Below, one piece after another: positions 7,608 to 17,111 of a stretch of 36,332 bases of DNA. Numbering within the stretch: the stretch's first letter is position 1; every line of letters begins with the position of its first letter. A program made the translations under genes and the position numbers. The notes beneath the pieces were generated by a model. That model had not been told where the DNA came from. It saw only the letters and a list, made by a program, of their open reading frames with translations, and ran no database searches. Source of the stretch: Acidobacteriota bacterium (GTDB lineage: Bacteria; Acidobacteriota; Terriglobia; UBA7540); assembly GCA_003225365.1 (NCBI GenBank), contig QHZN01000081.1:1-36332 (forward strand), read 5' to 3'.

Positions 7608-8926
7608 CGGCCGGCTCCATGACCTTTCAATATCGCCGCCACTGCGGCGCGCAGCTGCTCGGCGAGGTACCGCGTCTTCATCCGGCTGAGGATTTCGTTC
7701 GCGAAAGCCAGCGTCAGCATGGCGCGGGCGTCTCCAAGCGCGATGCCGCGCGAGCGCAGATAAAAGACCGCCTCCGAGTCCACCTGCCCCACCGTCGCGC
7801 CGTGCGTGCACTTCACGTCGTCGGCGTAAATTTCCAGTTGCGGTTTGGTGTTGATAACGGCGTCTTCCGAAAGCAGAAGATTTTTGTTCGACTGCTTGGC
7901 GTCGGTCTTCTGCGCGTCGGGGCGGACGATGATCCGGCCGTGGAAAACCCCGGTGGATTTCCCGTCGAGCACGCCCTTGTAAAGCTCGCGGCTGTTGCAA
8001 TGTGGCTTGGCGTGGTCGAGCGTCGTGTAGTTGTCCACGTGCTGTTCGCCGGTTTCGACGTAAAGCCCGTTCAGCAAAGCGTCCGAGCCTTCCCCGTCCA
8101 AGACCACCGTCAGGTCCTCGCGATCGAGCCCGGCGCCGAGCGCAATCGAGAACATCGAGAGGTTGGATGAGCGCTCCTGGCGGGCTTGGAGCGCGGCGAT
8201 GTGGAACGCTCGCGGCCCTTCCTGCTGCACCTTGACGTATTCCAGGTGGCTGTTCTCTTCCGCCACAATCTCGGTGACCGGGTTCGTGAAATAGACTCTT
8301 TCTCCCAGCCCGATGTAAACCTCCGCCAGCACCGCCTGACTCTCGCGCTCCGCGAGGATCAGGTTTCGGGGATGCGTCATCGTCGGCCGGTCGAAACCCG
8401 TCGAGACAAACAACGCCAAGATGGGTTCTTCAAGAACCACGCCACGCGGAACTCTTATGAACGCGCCGTCTTCAAAGAACGCCGTGTTGAGGGCTATGAA
8501 AGGCGCATCGGCAAACGTCGCGTGGCGACCCAAATGCTCTTCGAGGGCGCCGCTCTGGACCGCGCTGGCGAGACTTCCGGCCGTCACCCCGGACGGGAGG
8601 TTCGCCGTCGAAGAGAGCTCGGGCGAGAAACGGCTGTTAACAAATACCAGCCGCGAGCCGAGAAGGTCAGGGAACGGCCAGCGCGCGCGAGCCACCGACT
8701 CGGCTGTGGCCGGGAGGGCAGGCTCAAAGGTGGCGCTCGAAAGCGCTCCCAGGTTCGTATATTTCCAGGCTTCCAGGCGCGCGGTCGGAAAGCCCAATTC
8801 GCCGAAACGCTCGATCGCAGCTTGGCGCAATCCTTCGAGCCAAGCCGGATCGTTACCCCTGCTCTCCTTCCTCGGCTCTTCAAAAAGCGAGAGGTAAGCT
8901 TCAACTTGTTCGTTCGCGACGACCAT
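7604..8926 (-). CDS. sufD: SufD, SUF scaffold subunit
   Basis: SufD pairs with SufB and two SufC ATPases to form the SufBC2D scaffold that builds Fe-S clusters. The 440-residue product has an N-terminal helical region with FPTARLEAWKYTNLGAL (the FP..R.E.WKYT signature), and a C-terminal beta-helix with HGRIIVRPDAQKTDAKQSNKNLLLS and the interface histidine in KCTHGATVGQ, ending in the helical LTLAFANEILSRM. This is the SufD form rather than SufB because it is shorter and lacks the SufB cysteine-rich stretches. ATG 8926 is the first Met of the frame. It sits 123 bases after sufC and overlaps sufS by ATGA. Confidence 0.95.
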   Translation of the reverse strand: MVVANEQVEAYLSLFEEPRKESRGNDPAWLEGLRQAAIERFGELGFPTARLEAWKYTNLGALSSATFEPALPATAESVARARWPFPDLLGSRLVFVNSRFSPELSSTANLPSGVTAGSLASAVQSGALEEHLGRHATFADAPFIALNTAFFEDGAFIRVPRGVVLEEPILALFVSTGFDRPTMTHPRNLILAERESQAVLAEVYIGLGERVYFTNPVTEIVAEENSHLEYVKVQQEGPRAFHIAALQARQERSSNLSMFSIALGAGLDREDLTVVLDGEGSDALLNGLYVETGEQHVDNYTTLDHAKPHCNSRELYKGVLDGKSTGVFHGRIIVRPDAQKTDAKQSNKNLLLSEDAVINTKPQLEIYADDVKCTHGATVGQVDSEAVFYLRSRGIALGDARAMLTLAFANEILSRMKTRYLAEQLRAAVAAILKGHGAGR

Positions 8927-9049
8927 AAGCAGGGTTTCTAAGACCGCTCCTTTACCGGAATATCGTCAATAGCTTCTTGTCTCAATCATTGGGAAAACCG
9001 TCTTGAGCCCTCAGGTCTGATCGATGGAATTCCGCATGGCCGGCGCGAC

Positions 9050-9823
9050 TCATGCCTGGGCCGGTGTCCCCGCGCCCACGGATTCCCCAAGCCACCCGTA
9101 GCCTTTATGCTCGAGCTCCAGCGCCAGATCTTTCGACCCCGACTTGACGATGCGCCCTTCGTAAAGCACGTGGACGAAGTCGGGGACGATGAAATTGAGC
9201 AGGCGCTGGTAGTGCGTGACAACGATGATGGAGCGCTCGGGCGAACGTAAGGTGTTCACGCCCCTGGCGACGATTTGGAGAGCGTCGATGTCGAGGCCGG
9301 AGTCAGTCTCATCGAGAATCGCGAGTTTCGGCTCGAGCACGGCCATCTGGAAAATTTCGTTGCGCTTCTTTTCGCCGCCCGAAAAGCCTTCGTTGACGGC
9401 GCGGGAAAGCATGGCCTCGTCCATGTCGAGCAGCTTCACCTTCTCGCGAACCATGGCCATGAAATCCATGGGGTCGAGCTCTTCGAGTCCCTCCGATTTC
9501 CGCAAAGTGTTCAAAGCCGAGCGGAGGAAATAGACGTTGGACACCCCCGGGATTTCGACCGGGTACTGGAAGGCCATAAACACGCCTGCGCGGGCGCGGT
9601 CTTCCGGCGACATGGAGAGCAGGTCGCGGCCGTCGTAGCGAGCTTCACCCTGCGTCACAGCGTAAACGTCTCTGCCGGCGAGCACCTGGGCGAGCGTGGA
9701 CTTCCCCGAGCCGTTCGGCCCCATGATGGCGTGCACCTCGCCGAGGCCTACCTTCAGGTCCACCCCCCGCAAGATTTCTTGCTTGCCAACATTTGCGTGC
9801 AGGTTCGTGATCTCGAGAAACAT
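9050..9823 (-). CDS. sufC: SufC, ABC-type ATPase of the SUF scaffold
   Basis: The 257-residue protein is a soluble ABC ATPase that drives the SufBCD complex. It has Walker A GPNGSGKS at residues 35-42, FMAFQYPVEIPGV (Q-loop), the SufC-type ABC signature FSGGEKKRNEIFQM, Walker B LAILDETDSGLDIDAL (the Asp-Glu-Thr-Asp is SufC-like), and the H-loop in VVTHYQRLL. The ATG at 9823 (MFLEITNLHA) is the family start; the frame stays open to 9871 but that extension covers repeat sequence. It lies between the doxX-like gene (206 bases away, with tandem repeats in the gap) and sufD (123 bases). Confidence 0.96.
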   Translation of the reverse strand: MFLEITNLHANVGKQEILRGVDLKVGLGEVHAIMGPNGSGKSTLAQVLAGRDVYAVTQGEARYDGRDLLSMSPEDRARAGVFMAFQYPVEIPGVSNVYFLRSALNTLRKSEGLEELDPMDFMAMVREKVKLLDMDEAMLSRAVNEGFSGGEKKRNEIFQMAVLEPKLAILDETDSGLDIDALQIVARGVNTLRSPERSIIVVTHYQRLLNFIVPDFVHVLYEGRIVKSGSKDLALELEHKGYGWLGESVGAGTPAQA

Positions 9824-9866
9824 TCGGTTTTTGTCCTCAGTCTTCGTCCGTTGTCCGCTCACAACT

Positions 9867-9926
9867 GTCATTCTGAGCCCCTCGCTATCATGCTGAGCCC
9901 TTCGCTGTCATTCTGAGCGATGCGAA
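9867..9926. repeat. Three tandem 20-bp units, TCATTCTGAGC family
   Basis: Three consecutive 20-base units start at 9867, 9887 and 9907: GTCATTCTGAGCCCCTCGCT, ATCATGCTGAGCCCTTCGCT and GTCATTCTGAGCGATGCGAA. The third runs into GAATCTCGC. The period is exactly 20 bases. They lie in the 206-base gap between sufC and the doxX-like gene, and a decayed copy of the motif (CATTCTGAAGAG) is seen at about 26770. Confidence 0.85.
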
Positions 9927-10029
9927 GAATCTCGCTCTGCCTGCTCAGGGTAAACTCCGCGAAGAATCTGCTTCTCAGTTCGCGAGGCGGAAGAACTTAG
10001 AGAACAAGTCTGCGCTACCCCTGCAAGGT

Positions 10030-10410
10030 TCACTTGTCTTTGCCTCGGACCGCGGCGTCCAGGCTCAGCGGGCCCGCGCCGCGCGCGGCCATGTATAAAA
10101 AGATGAAGCAATAGAGCACAGCCAGCTCGCCGTGGTTGACGATCGGGAAAAAGCCGTGCGGCGCGTGCCCTCGAAAGTACCCGACCGCCATCTCGCCGCT
10201 CAACAAAAACGCCACCGGGCGGGTGAACAGGCCGAGGGCGATTAAACTGCCGCCGAAAAATTCCAGGATCCCGGCCGCGAGCATCAAGGGATTCCCGAGC
10301 ATTCGTTGCCCGCCCAACACGCCAAAAAGTTTCTGCGCGCCGTGGCAGGCGAATAGAAACCCGATCACCACGCGTGCAATGCCAAACGCGTATTCAGAAA
10401 GTTTGACCAT
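10030..10410 (-). CDS. DoxX family membrane protein
   Basis: A 126-residue inner-membrane protein with about four hydrophobic helices. The order is typical for DoxX: an N-terminal helix with ARVVIGFLFACHGAQKLFG, a glycine-rich second helix AAGILEFFGGSLIALGLFTRPVAF, a third with AVGYFRGHAPHGFFPIVNHGELAV and a fourth YCFIFLYMAARGAGPLSLD. The ATG at 10410 opens the first helix. DoxX-like proteins have poorly defined roles, often linked to redox or thiol stress. The gene sits between sufB (43 bases upstream, with an AT-rich palindrome between) and sufC, on the same strand, which is not usual for SUF operons. Whether it is transcribed with them is an inference. Confidence 0.9.
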   Translation of the reverse strand: MVKLSEYAFGIARVVIGFLFACHGAQKLFGVLGGQRMLGNPLMLAAGILEFFGGSLIALGLFTRPVAFLLSGEMAVGYFRGHAPHGFFPIVNHGELAVLYCFIFLYMAARGAGPLSLDAAVRGKDK

Positions 10411-10430
10411 GAAAATTCTCGTCCATGGGT

Positions 10431-10453
10431 AATTCTGAATTCATAATTCAGAA

Positions 10454-10455
<2 letters not shown>
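10431..10455. repeat. Perfect AT-rich palindrome at the sufB 3' end
   Basis: AATTCTGAATT (10431-10441), a CAT spacer and AATTCAGAATT (10445-10455) form a perfect 11-bp inverted repeat. It overlaps the sufB stop codon (10454-10456) and lies in the short gap to the doxX-like gene. It has no GC stem or long T run, so it is not a classical terminator; a dispersed palindromic repeat or transcript-stabilising hairpin is more likely. Confidence 0.8.
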
Positions 10456-11896
<1,441 letters not shown>

Positions 11897-11990
11897 TGCT
11901 TCCTCCTCAAACTAGCTCCAAGTCAGGCGCCCCCGCTCCGTGCGTCTCGTCGAACGCTTTTTCACGCTTGGGTCGCGGAATGGAGACGGC

Positions 11991-12019
11991 ATCGTATTCA
12001 ATCCATACAAATCTGTCAA
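11991..12019 (-). promoter_or_regulatory. Predicted sigma-70 promoter for sufB
   Basis: On the minus strand a perfect -35 TTGACA (12014-12019) is followed after 17 bases by TACGAT (11991-11996, four of six consensus bases). The spacing is ideal, and the site lies about 95 bases ahead of the sufB start codon in the only non-coding stretch between the regulator and sufB. Confidence 0.65.
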
Positions 12020-12022
12020 GAT

Positions 12023-12041
12023 TCTAATTCGCCCAATTAGA
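12023..12041. promoter_or_regulatory. Palindromic putative operator upstream of the sufB promoter
   Basis: TCTAATT (12023-12029), spacer CGCCC, AATTAGA (12035-12041) is a perfect 7-bp inverted repeat. It sits three bases upstream of the -35 of the sufB promoter and one base beyond the stop codon of the Rrf2 gene. There is no T run, so an operator is more likely than a terminator. It does not match the IscR box found further upstream, so a different protein or binding mode would be needed. Confidence 0.5.
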
Positions 12042-12042
12042 G

Positions 12043-12480
12043 TTATTTGGTAGCCTCCAATTGGACCAACGGTGGCAAGCCCCCGCCAAGATCGGAGATC
12101 CTCACGGAACTTAGCGCTTGGGCTAGGACTTCGTTTACGCGGCTTAGAGGCTCACGCACCGTGCAATGCGGCGCCTGCTCGCACTCGCCCCGGACCGTGA
12201 CGCACGAAGTGATGAAAATGGGGCCCTCGATGGCACGTATGACATCAAAGGCCGTCATGCTAGAAGCTTCTCGAGCCAGCGCATATCCTCCTTCCGCGCC
12301 ATGGTGGGAGACGAGAAGCCCTTGCTTCACCAGCTTTTGTAGGACCTTCGCAAGAAGCTCCACGGGCATTCCGTGGGCTCGCGCTATCTCCTTGGCACTC
12401 GACGGCTTGCCGGTTTCGCCCTGAGACAAATGCCTCACCGCAATAAGTCCGTAGTCCGCCTTCTTGCTCAGTTTGACCAT
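12043..12480 (-). CDS. Rrf2 family Fe-S regulator of the SUF operon (IscR/SufR-like)
   Basis: A 145-residue winged-helix regulator beginning MVKLSKKADYGLIAVRHL, with the recognition region PVELLAKVLQKLVKQGLLVSHHGAEGGYALAR and three cysteines, Cys93, Cys100 and Cys106 (CX6CX5C), which fits cluster-binding IscR/SufR-type proteins. It is the first gene of the minus-strand SUF series, 146 bases ahead of sufB. A near-consensus promoter and an IscR type-1-like palindrome lie immediately upstream, so negative autoregulation by the cluster-bound form is the natural model. No Shine-Dalgarno sequence is seen ahead of ATG 12480, because the palindrome fills that space. In E. coli IscR the cluster ligands are three cysteines and one histidine, a pattern this protein could follow. 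The name is not assigned because iscR and sufR cannot be told apart here. Confidence 0.92.
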   Translation of the reverse strand: MVKLSKKADYGLIAVRHLSQGETGKPSSAKEIARAHGMPVELLAKVLQKLVKQGLLVSHHGAEGGYALAREASSMTAFDVIRAIEGPIFITSCVTVRGECEQAPHCTVREPLSRVNEVLAQALSSVRISDLGGGLPPLVQLEATK

Positions 12481-12503
12481 ATACGACTATTTTAGTCGGA
12501 TAT
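12479..12503. promoter_or_regulatory. IscR type-1-like operator at the start of the Rrf2 gene
   Basis: The core GACTATTTTAGTC (12485-12497) fits the published IscR type-1 core GACTRWWWYAGTC at every position, and the flanks ATATAC and GGATAT match most of the rest; I count 22 of 25 positions. It begins directly after the -10 hexamer and ends inside the start codon of the Rrf2 gene, a position where a bound repressor would block transcription. Confidence 0.75.
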
Positions 12504-12532
12504 AGGATAGTGCAACGGATCGCCCATGTCAA
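12504..12532 (-). promoter_or_regulatory. Predicted sigma-70 promoter of the Rrf2/SUF operon
   Basis: On the minus strand TTGACA (12527-12532) is a perfect -35 box and, after 17 bases, TATCCT (12504-12509) matches four of six -10 positions. The transcript would start inside the adjoining IscR-like palindrome, leaving a leader of about 20 bases or less without a Shine-Dalgarno sequence. Confidence 0.7.
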
Positions 12533-12540
12533 CCACTTTC

Positions 12541-13130
12541 TACGGCCTTGGGGCAAGGAAGTTTTAAGAGGTGATTATTCGGTTCCGGGTTTATCCTGCC
12601 TCTGTCCGCCTGGAGGCAAAAGCGGCGGCATGTGCGGCGTTGCTCGCAAAGCCTTCGCGGGTTTGGTCCTCGCTGATCTGGCATAAGGTATTGCGAACTC
12701 CCTTACCTTTAGTGGTTATGGTTCCGAGGTCAGGCTGGCTCTCATGCGGAGACTCTTGGCTCAATCTAGGCGGCAAGCCGCGGGCGCGGGAGCAATTTGG
12801 ATTGGAAGTCGAGTATTGTCTTGACAGCAGAGTGCTGGCTTGAGAGACTCCAGTTTAAGAAGCGAACTTGGATAGTCGGTGAAGGCTGTCGAGCGACAGA
12901 GAAGGCTTCGCCCTGCACTTCGGCAGGGCGCTGGAAAGTTCGTCGGGCGTTGCCAAGGTCGGAGGTTGGGCCTCTGGGCATAGTGGCAACGGGCATGATT
13001 GCAAGGTCACCCTCACTCCTTTTTTCTGCCCGGCAAGTTTCTTTCGGTAACGGACCTTCCGCTTGTCAATGCGTCAAGCTTGAGATGTGGCTCGAAGCGC
13101 GGGTGGTGACGAATCTTCGATAGGTCTTAA
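12541..13130. other. Gene-free stretch between the SUF operon and the TonB receptor gene
   Basis: I see no convincing gene here. Short open frames on both strands (for example 12571-12843 and 12797-13123) have no family resemblance, no good ribosome site and unlike codon use. Two small perfect hairpins are present: CTGTCG-AG-CGACAG near 12887-12900 and CGCCCTGC/GCAGGGCG at 12909-12930. Neither is followed by a T run. The stretch presumably carries the promoter of the receptor gene, but no box stands out. Confidence 0.5.
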
Positions 13131-13147
13131 TTGAGGAGGACAATATT

Positions 13148-16100
13148 ATGAATTTGAATAGAATTGTGCGCCATCTTGCCGGCTTGCTGGGGGCAACCGC
13201 ACTTGTGCTTTACCTGGTCTTTCCTCCCTTGAGCATGGCTCAGGCGTCGCTCACAACCGGCGCGATCACCGGCATCGTCACCGACCCAACCGGTGCAGTG
13301 ATCCCCAAGGCGACCGTGATTGCAAGCAACGTGGACACGGGTGCCTCCCGATCAGCGACCACGGCCTCGAATGGCTCGTACACCATCCCGCTGCTCGACC
13401 CCGGGCAATACAAGGTGCAAGTCAAGGCCAGCGGATTCAAGTCTGAGCAGCAAGGGCCCGTAACGGTAGTGGTCTCGCAGTCACTCGACCTTAACTTCAA
13501 GCTGGAGCTCGGTCAGACGACCCAGGTAGTGGAGGTCACGGGTGCCGCTCCGCTGCTTCAGACGACCAATCCGAACATGACTTCGACCCTCGGGACGAAG
13601 CAGATTGAATCAATTCCGAACCCTGGAATGGACTTGAGTTACGAAGCCAACTTCGGCCCGGGTGCGATCATGAACACGACGGGCGGCTACGGAAACGTCG
13701 AGTACAACGGCTTACCGGCCGTCTCCAACAACTTCACCATTGACGGGTTGGATGCCAACGACCCGTTCCTGAACCTCAACAACTCTGGCGCCACCAACCT
13801 GCAATTGGGCCTCAGTTCCATGCAGGAGGTCTCGGTCAACACCACCTCTTATTCGGCGGACCAGGGGCGCCTGGGAGCGTCGCAGATCAACTTCCTGACC
13901 AAATCCGGGACGAACAACTTCCACGGCAATTTATGGGAGACCTGGAACGGCTCGAAGTGGAATGCTGCGGACTTCTTCGTCAACGCGCGCCAGTTTGAAA
14001 GCCCGCCGCCAAACAAGCCGCGCTCGAATGTCAACCAATTTGGCGGCTCGATCGGCGGCCCGATAATTCACAACAAGTTGTTTTTCTTCGGCGACTTCGA
14101 GGAGATCCGAATCGTCCTGCCGCTCCTTCAAAGTACTGTCGCCCCCACCACATCCTATGAGAACTACACGCTTTCACAGTTGGCCACGGGGGGCTGCGAT
14201 TACGTTTTCGACTCGGGCGACTGCGCGGCGGGGATCACGCAAGCCCAGAATTTCATCCCCGATTTTCCAGTCGCCGGTCCACAACCCGCGGAAGTTCCTT
14301 TCTACCAGACCATGTTCGGCCTTTATGGCCAACATGGAGGAACCGCCGCAGCGATATTCGGCTGCCCATTCGACCAGAACGGGGCGCCGCTCGACGTGCC
14401 TTCGCCGGCTACGCCGAACGCCCCCGTCCCGAACGGGTCCGGCTGCGGGTTGAGCAGGACATTCTCTCAAGCTGTTTTGACCCACGATCAGTTCATTTTG
14501 GTCAAGGTGGATCAGAACGTGAACGACCGCAATAGCGTGTGGTATAAGTTTGCTCGAGAGCACGGGCTTCAAGCCTCCTACACAGATCCCGTGGACCCCA
14601 TCTTCAATGCAGTCTCCGACCAGCCTCAGTACAACGGCGAAGTCGGCTGGACGCACACTTTCGGCCCGAGCGTGGTGAATGAATTTACACCTGGCGTCGT
14701 CTGGTACAGCGCCATTTTCAAGCCGGCCAACCTTCCCCAGACTCTCGCCAAGTTCCCGATCAGTTGTGGGATCGGACTGGACATCGCAGGCTGCGGCCCC
14801 TTCACGGCGCTGGGTGGCTTGAATATCATCTGGCCCCAGGGGCGGAGAGTGACCCAGTGGCAATTGATTGACAACCTCACCTGGTCGCACGGAACGCACA
14901 CCTTTAAGTTCGGTGAGAACTTACGACGGGTGCTCGTCAGCGACCATGACTTTGGGATTCAGAGCATCCCCACGGCTTTACCTCTCGACGTGCCCGAGTT
15001 TAGCTTTGGAATTACGGGCTTTAACATTCAGTCTTTCCCCAAATCGTTCGTAGAGCCTTTCGGGCTCGTCAACTTTGATGTGTTCGCCCAAGACAGTTAT
15101 CGGGCGACCTCGAAGTTGGTCCTCACCTATGACGTGAGAGCATCCTGGAATTCGGATCCCGTGGATCAGCGCAACCTGGTGGCGCGGGCAGCAGGCTCCT
15201 TCTACCAGTTTCCACACGACCCCAACCGGCCCTTGAACCAAGACATTCAAGCGGGCCTTTCGAAGGTCTTCCCCTCGACGCAGACGATCATCTGGCAGCC
15301 TCGCGTGGCGTTGGCGTACCAGATTACCCCGAAGACGGTCTTTCGCGGTGGGTTCGGTGTGTTCAGCGACATCTTTCCAGCCTCGCTCTCCGACTCGATG
15401 GCAGAGAATCCGCCTTACTACAACACGTTTAACGAGGGGGTTTTCGGCGGATTATTTGATGGGTTCGACGCCCTGCCGCCGAACGTGCCGAACAGTTCCA
15501 TCGACCAGGCAGCGGCCAACAATGCCACTTTAATCTCCGGATTTTCGAGCGGGACGTTGTCCTGCGCCGCGACAAGCCCTCCGGCGAACTGCTTGCCGCC
15601 GGTCGCCCTGGCCCAAACAGAGCATTACATAAAATCCCCGTACTCGATGCAATGGAGTGCAGGCGTCCAACATCAGCTCTCGACCAACTTGACGTTGAAC
15701 GTCCAATATGTGGGTACACGGGGCGTGCAAATTCCTTTCACCGTAGGCGCGAACGGTTTCCAGACCGTTTGTCCGGGCTGTTACTCGCCCTGGACCACGG
15801 ATCCGCCTGACCAGCGGCTCGCGGGCGTAACGCAGTACCTCCAGGGAGCGAACAGCCATTACAACGCGCTCCAGACAACCGTTAACAAGCGCTTCAGTCA
15901 TGGGCTTGACTTCCAATTCAACTACACTTGGTCGCATTGCCTGGACACTATCTCGAACGGCGGAATCTTTGGGTTCGGGAATCCTGGTAACGCATTGAAC
16001 GCCATCCCCGGTGATCTGAGGAGAAACTACGGCCCCTGCGACTATGATTACCGGCACGCTTTCAACGGCTTTTACACGTACGCACTGCCGATGCATGCCC

Positions 16101-16774
16101 AAAGCCGTTTCCTGAATCAGGCGATCGGAGGATGGGAGATTTCCGGCTCCGTGATTTACCATGGGGGCCAGCCCTTTTCCATTGGTACGCCGACGTCCAC
16201 AGCGAACGGCGGAAGCCTCATCAACACTTCCGGCCCTGTTTATCCCAATTTGATTACCGGCCAGCCGCTCTACGCGAAGACCCCAATCGGGAGCGACTGC
16301 ATCAACAATCCGAGCAATTGTGTGACCCAGCCGGGGAACTTGCAATGGCTTAACCCCAATTCCTTTCTCGCCGTGGTGGACTCAACTACGGGCCTGTGCG
16401 TCCCTGCTACGTCGGACATCAGCGCGGCGATTGCCGGTGAAGATATCACCCCGGCTCTGTGTCAGCGCTGGGACATGCAGCGGAATTTCCTCCGTGGCCC
16501 GGCATTTGGCTGGAGCGACTTGTTCCTGACCAAACGCTTCAAGCTCACCGAGCGGGTGACGTTCCTGGTTTCGGGACAGGCGTATAACTTCCTGAACCAT
16601 CCAAATTTTAAGAGCCCGGGAGGAGACGCGGGTATTCCAGGTCAAATAGGCACTCTGACTGGCTTCGGCAATATCAGCAGCACAGCCTCACCACCAACGG
16701 GGTTACTGGGCTCGTTCCTGGGCGGCGACACGGCGCCGCGCATGATCGCGCTCAAGGGCCAGATTCAATTCTAA
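13148..16774 (+). CDS. TonB-dependent receptor, Oar-like, with N-terminal carboxypeptidase-regulatory-like domain
   Basis: A 1208-residue outer-membrane protein. A signal peptide (about residues 1-32, ending SMAQA) is followed by a carboxypeptidase-regulatory-like beta-sandwich (about 36-115: TGAITGIVTDPTGAVIPKATV, then NGSYTIPLLDPGQYKVQVKASGF), a plug region (about 120-250, with FTIDGLDANDPF and NFLTKSGTNNFHG) and a long beta-barrel ending in the usual terminal Phe (LKGQIQF). SIGGPIIHNKLFFFGDFE is a hallmark of this acidobacterial/Oar-like type. AGGAGGA lies eight bases before ATG 13148. These receptors import large substrates such as polysaccharide fragments or siderophores with TonB energy; the ligand is unknown. 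No clear TonB box was found. A strong terminator follows 40 bases downstream, so it is transcribed on its own. Confidence 0.93.
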   Translation: MNLNRIVRHLAGLLGATALVLYLVFPPLSMAQASLTTGAITGIVTDPTGAVIPKATVIASNVDTGASRSATTASNGSYTIPLLDPGQYKVQVKASGFKSEQQGPVTVVVSQSLDLNFKLELGQTTQVVEVTGAAPLLQTTNPNMTSTLGTKQIESIPNPGMDLSYEANFGPGAIMNTTGGYGNVEYNGLPAVSNNFTIDGLDANDPFLNLNNSGATNLQLGLSSMQEVSVNTTSYSADQGRLGASQINFLTKSGTNNFHGNLWETWNGSKWNAADFFVNARQFESPPPNKPRSNVNQFGGSIGGPIIHNKLFFFGDFEEIRIVLPLLQSTVAPTTSYENYTLSQLATGGCDYVFDSGDCAAGITQAQNFIPDFPVAGPQPAEVPFYQTMFGLYGQHGGTAAAIFGCPFDQNGAPLDVPSPATPNAPVPNGSGCGLSRTFSQAVLTHDQFILVKVDQNVNDRNSVWYKFAREHGLQASYTDPVDPIFNAVSDQPQYNGEVGWTHTFGPSVVNEFTPGVVWYSAIFKPANLPQTLAKFPISCGIGLDIAGCGPFTALGGLNIIWPQGRRVTQWQLIDNLTWSHGTHTFKFGENLRRVLVSDHDFGIQSIPTALPLDVPEFSFGITGFNIQSFPKSFVEPFGLVNFDVFAQDSYRATSKLVLTYDVRASWNSDPVDQRNLVARAAGSFYQFPHDPNRPLNQDIQAGLSKVFPSTQTIIWQPRVALAYQITPKTVFRGGFGVFSDIFPASLSDSMAENPPYYNTFNEGVFGGLFDGFDALPPNVPNSSIDQAAANNATLISGFSSGTLSCAATSPPANCLPPVALAQTEHYIKSPYSMQWSAGVQHQLSTNLTLNVQYVGTRGVQIPFTVGANGFQTVCPGCYSPWTTDPPDQRLAGVTQYLQGANSHYNALQTTVNKRFSHGLDFQFNYTWSHCLDTISNGGIFGFGNPGNALNAIPGDLRRNYGPCDYDYRHAFNGFYTYALPMHAQSRFLNQAIGGWEISGSVIYHGGQPFSIGTPTSTANGGSLINTSGPVYPNLITGQPLYAKTPIGSDCINNPSNCVTQPGNLQWLNPNSFLAVVDSTTGLCVPATSDISAAIAGEDITPALCQRWDMQRNFLRGPAFGWSDLFLTKRFKLTERVTFLVSGQAYNFLNHPNFKSPGGDAGIPGQIGTLTGFGNISSTASPPTGLLGSFLGGDTAPRMIALKGQIQF

Positions 16775-16814
16775 CGTCTCGGCAAGGTTGACAGCCTGCC
16801 CGAGCAACACATCC

Positions 16815-16845
16815 AAGGGCCCCGAAACCTCGGGGCCCTTTTTTT
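16815..16845 (+). terminator. Rho-independent terminator after the TonB-dependent receptor gene
   Basis: AAGGGCCCCGA (16815-16825), loop AACC and TCGGGGCCCTT (16830-16840) form a perfect 11-bp GC-rich stem followed by a run of seven T. It ends the receptor transcript and separates it from the cytochrome/hydrolase cluster. Confidence 0.93.
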
Positions 16846-16980
16846 GTGCCGGGGTACACCCGGCGCTACTTCCAGGGGAATACGGCAGAGGCGGCTTTAA
16901 GCCGCCAGGTCTTTGGCCGGGGGAAAATGCCGTCGCGAAATGGCGGGATAAACGCGCCGCCGCATGGATGGCGGGGTGAA

Positions 16981-17045
16981 CCGTTCGACTTCGCCAACGG
17001 CCCTCCCTTCGACTCCGCTCAGGGACAGTGAGAGATGTCGAACGG
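16981..17045. repeat. Inverted repeat enclosing a CTCAGGG-type repeat
   Basis: CCGTTCGAC (16981-16989) and GTCGAACGG (17037-17045) are perfect 9-bp arms. Between them lies CCTTCGACTCCGCTCAGGG, a member of the short repeat family also seen at 1468 and 34430. No coding sequence is visible around it. Confidence 0.7.
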
Positions 17046-17111
17046 TGAGCACGTCGAAGGGACCGCCGCTACGACGACAAACTGAGCTGCTACCCATTTT
17101 CAGGTAGGATG

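Noticed and set aside
7608-8000. N-terminal extension of the SufS frame
   Set aside because: It overlaps sufD in another frame and lacks any domain; the ATGA overlap gives a better start at 7607.
9867-9926. CRISPR-like array in the sufC-doxX gap
   Set aside because: The units are contiguous 20-bp tandem copies with no spacers between them, and no cas gene is present.
12909-12930. Perfect 8-bp hairpin as a terminator
   Set aside because: There is no T run on either side, and no gene ends nearby.
12797-13123. Possible 108-residue gene ahead of the TonB receptor
   Set aside because: No ribosome site, no homologue pattern, unusual composition, and hairpins inside it.
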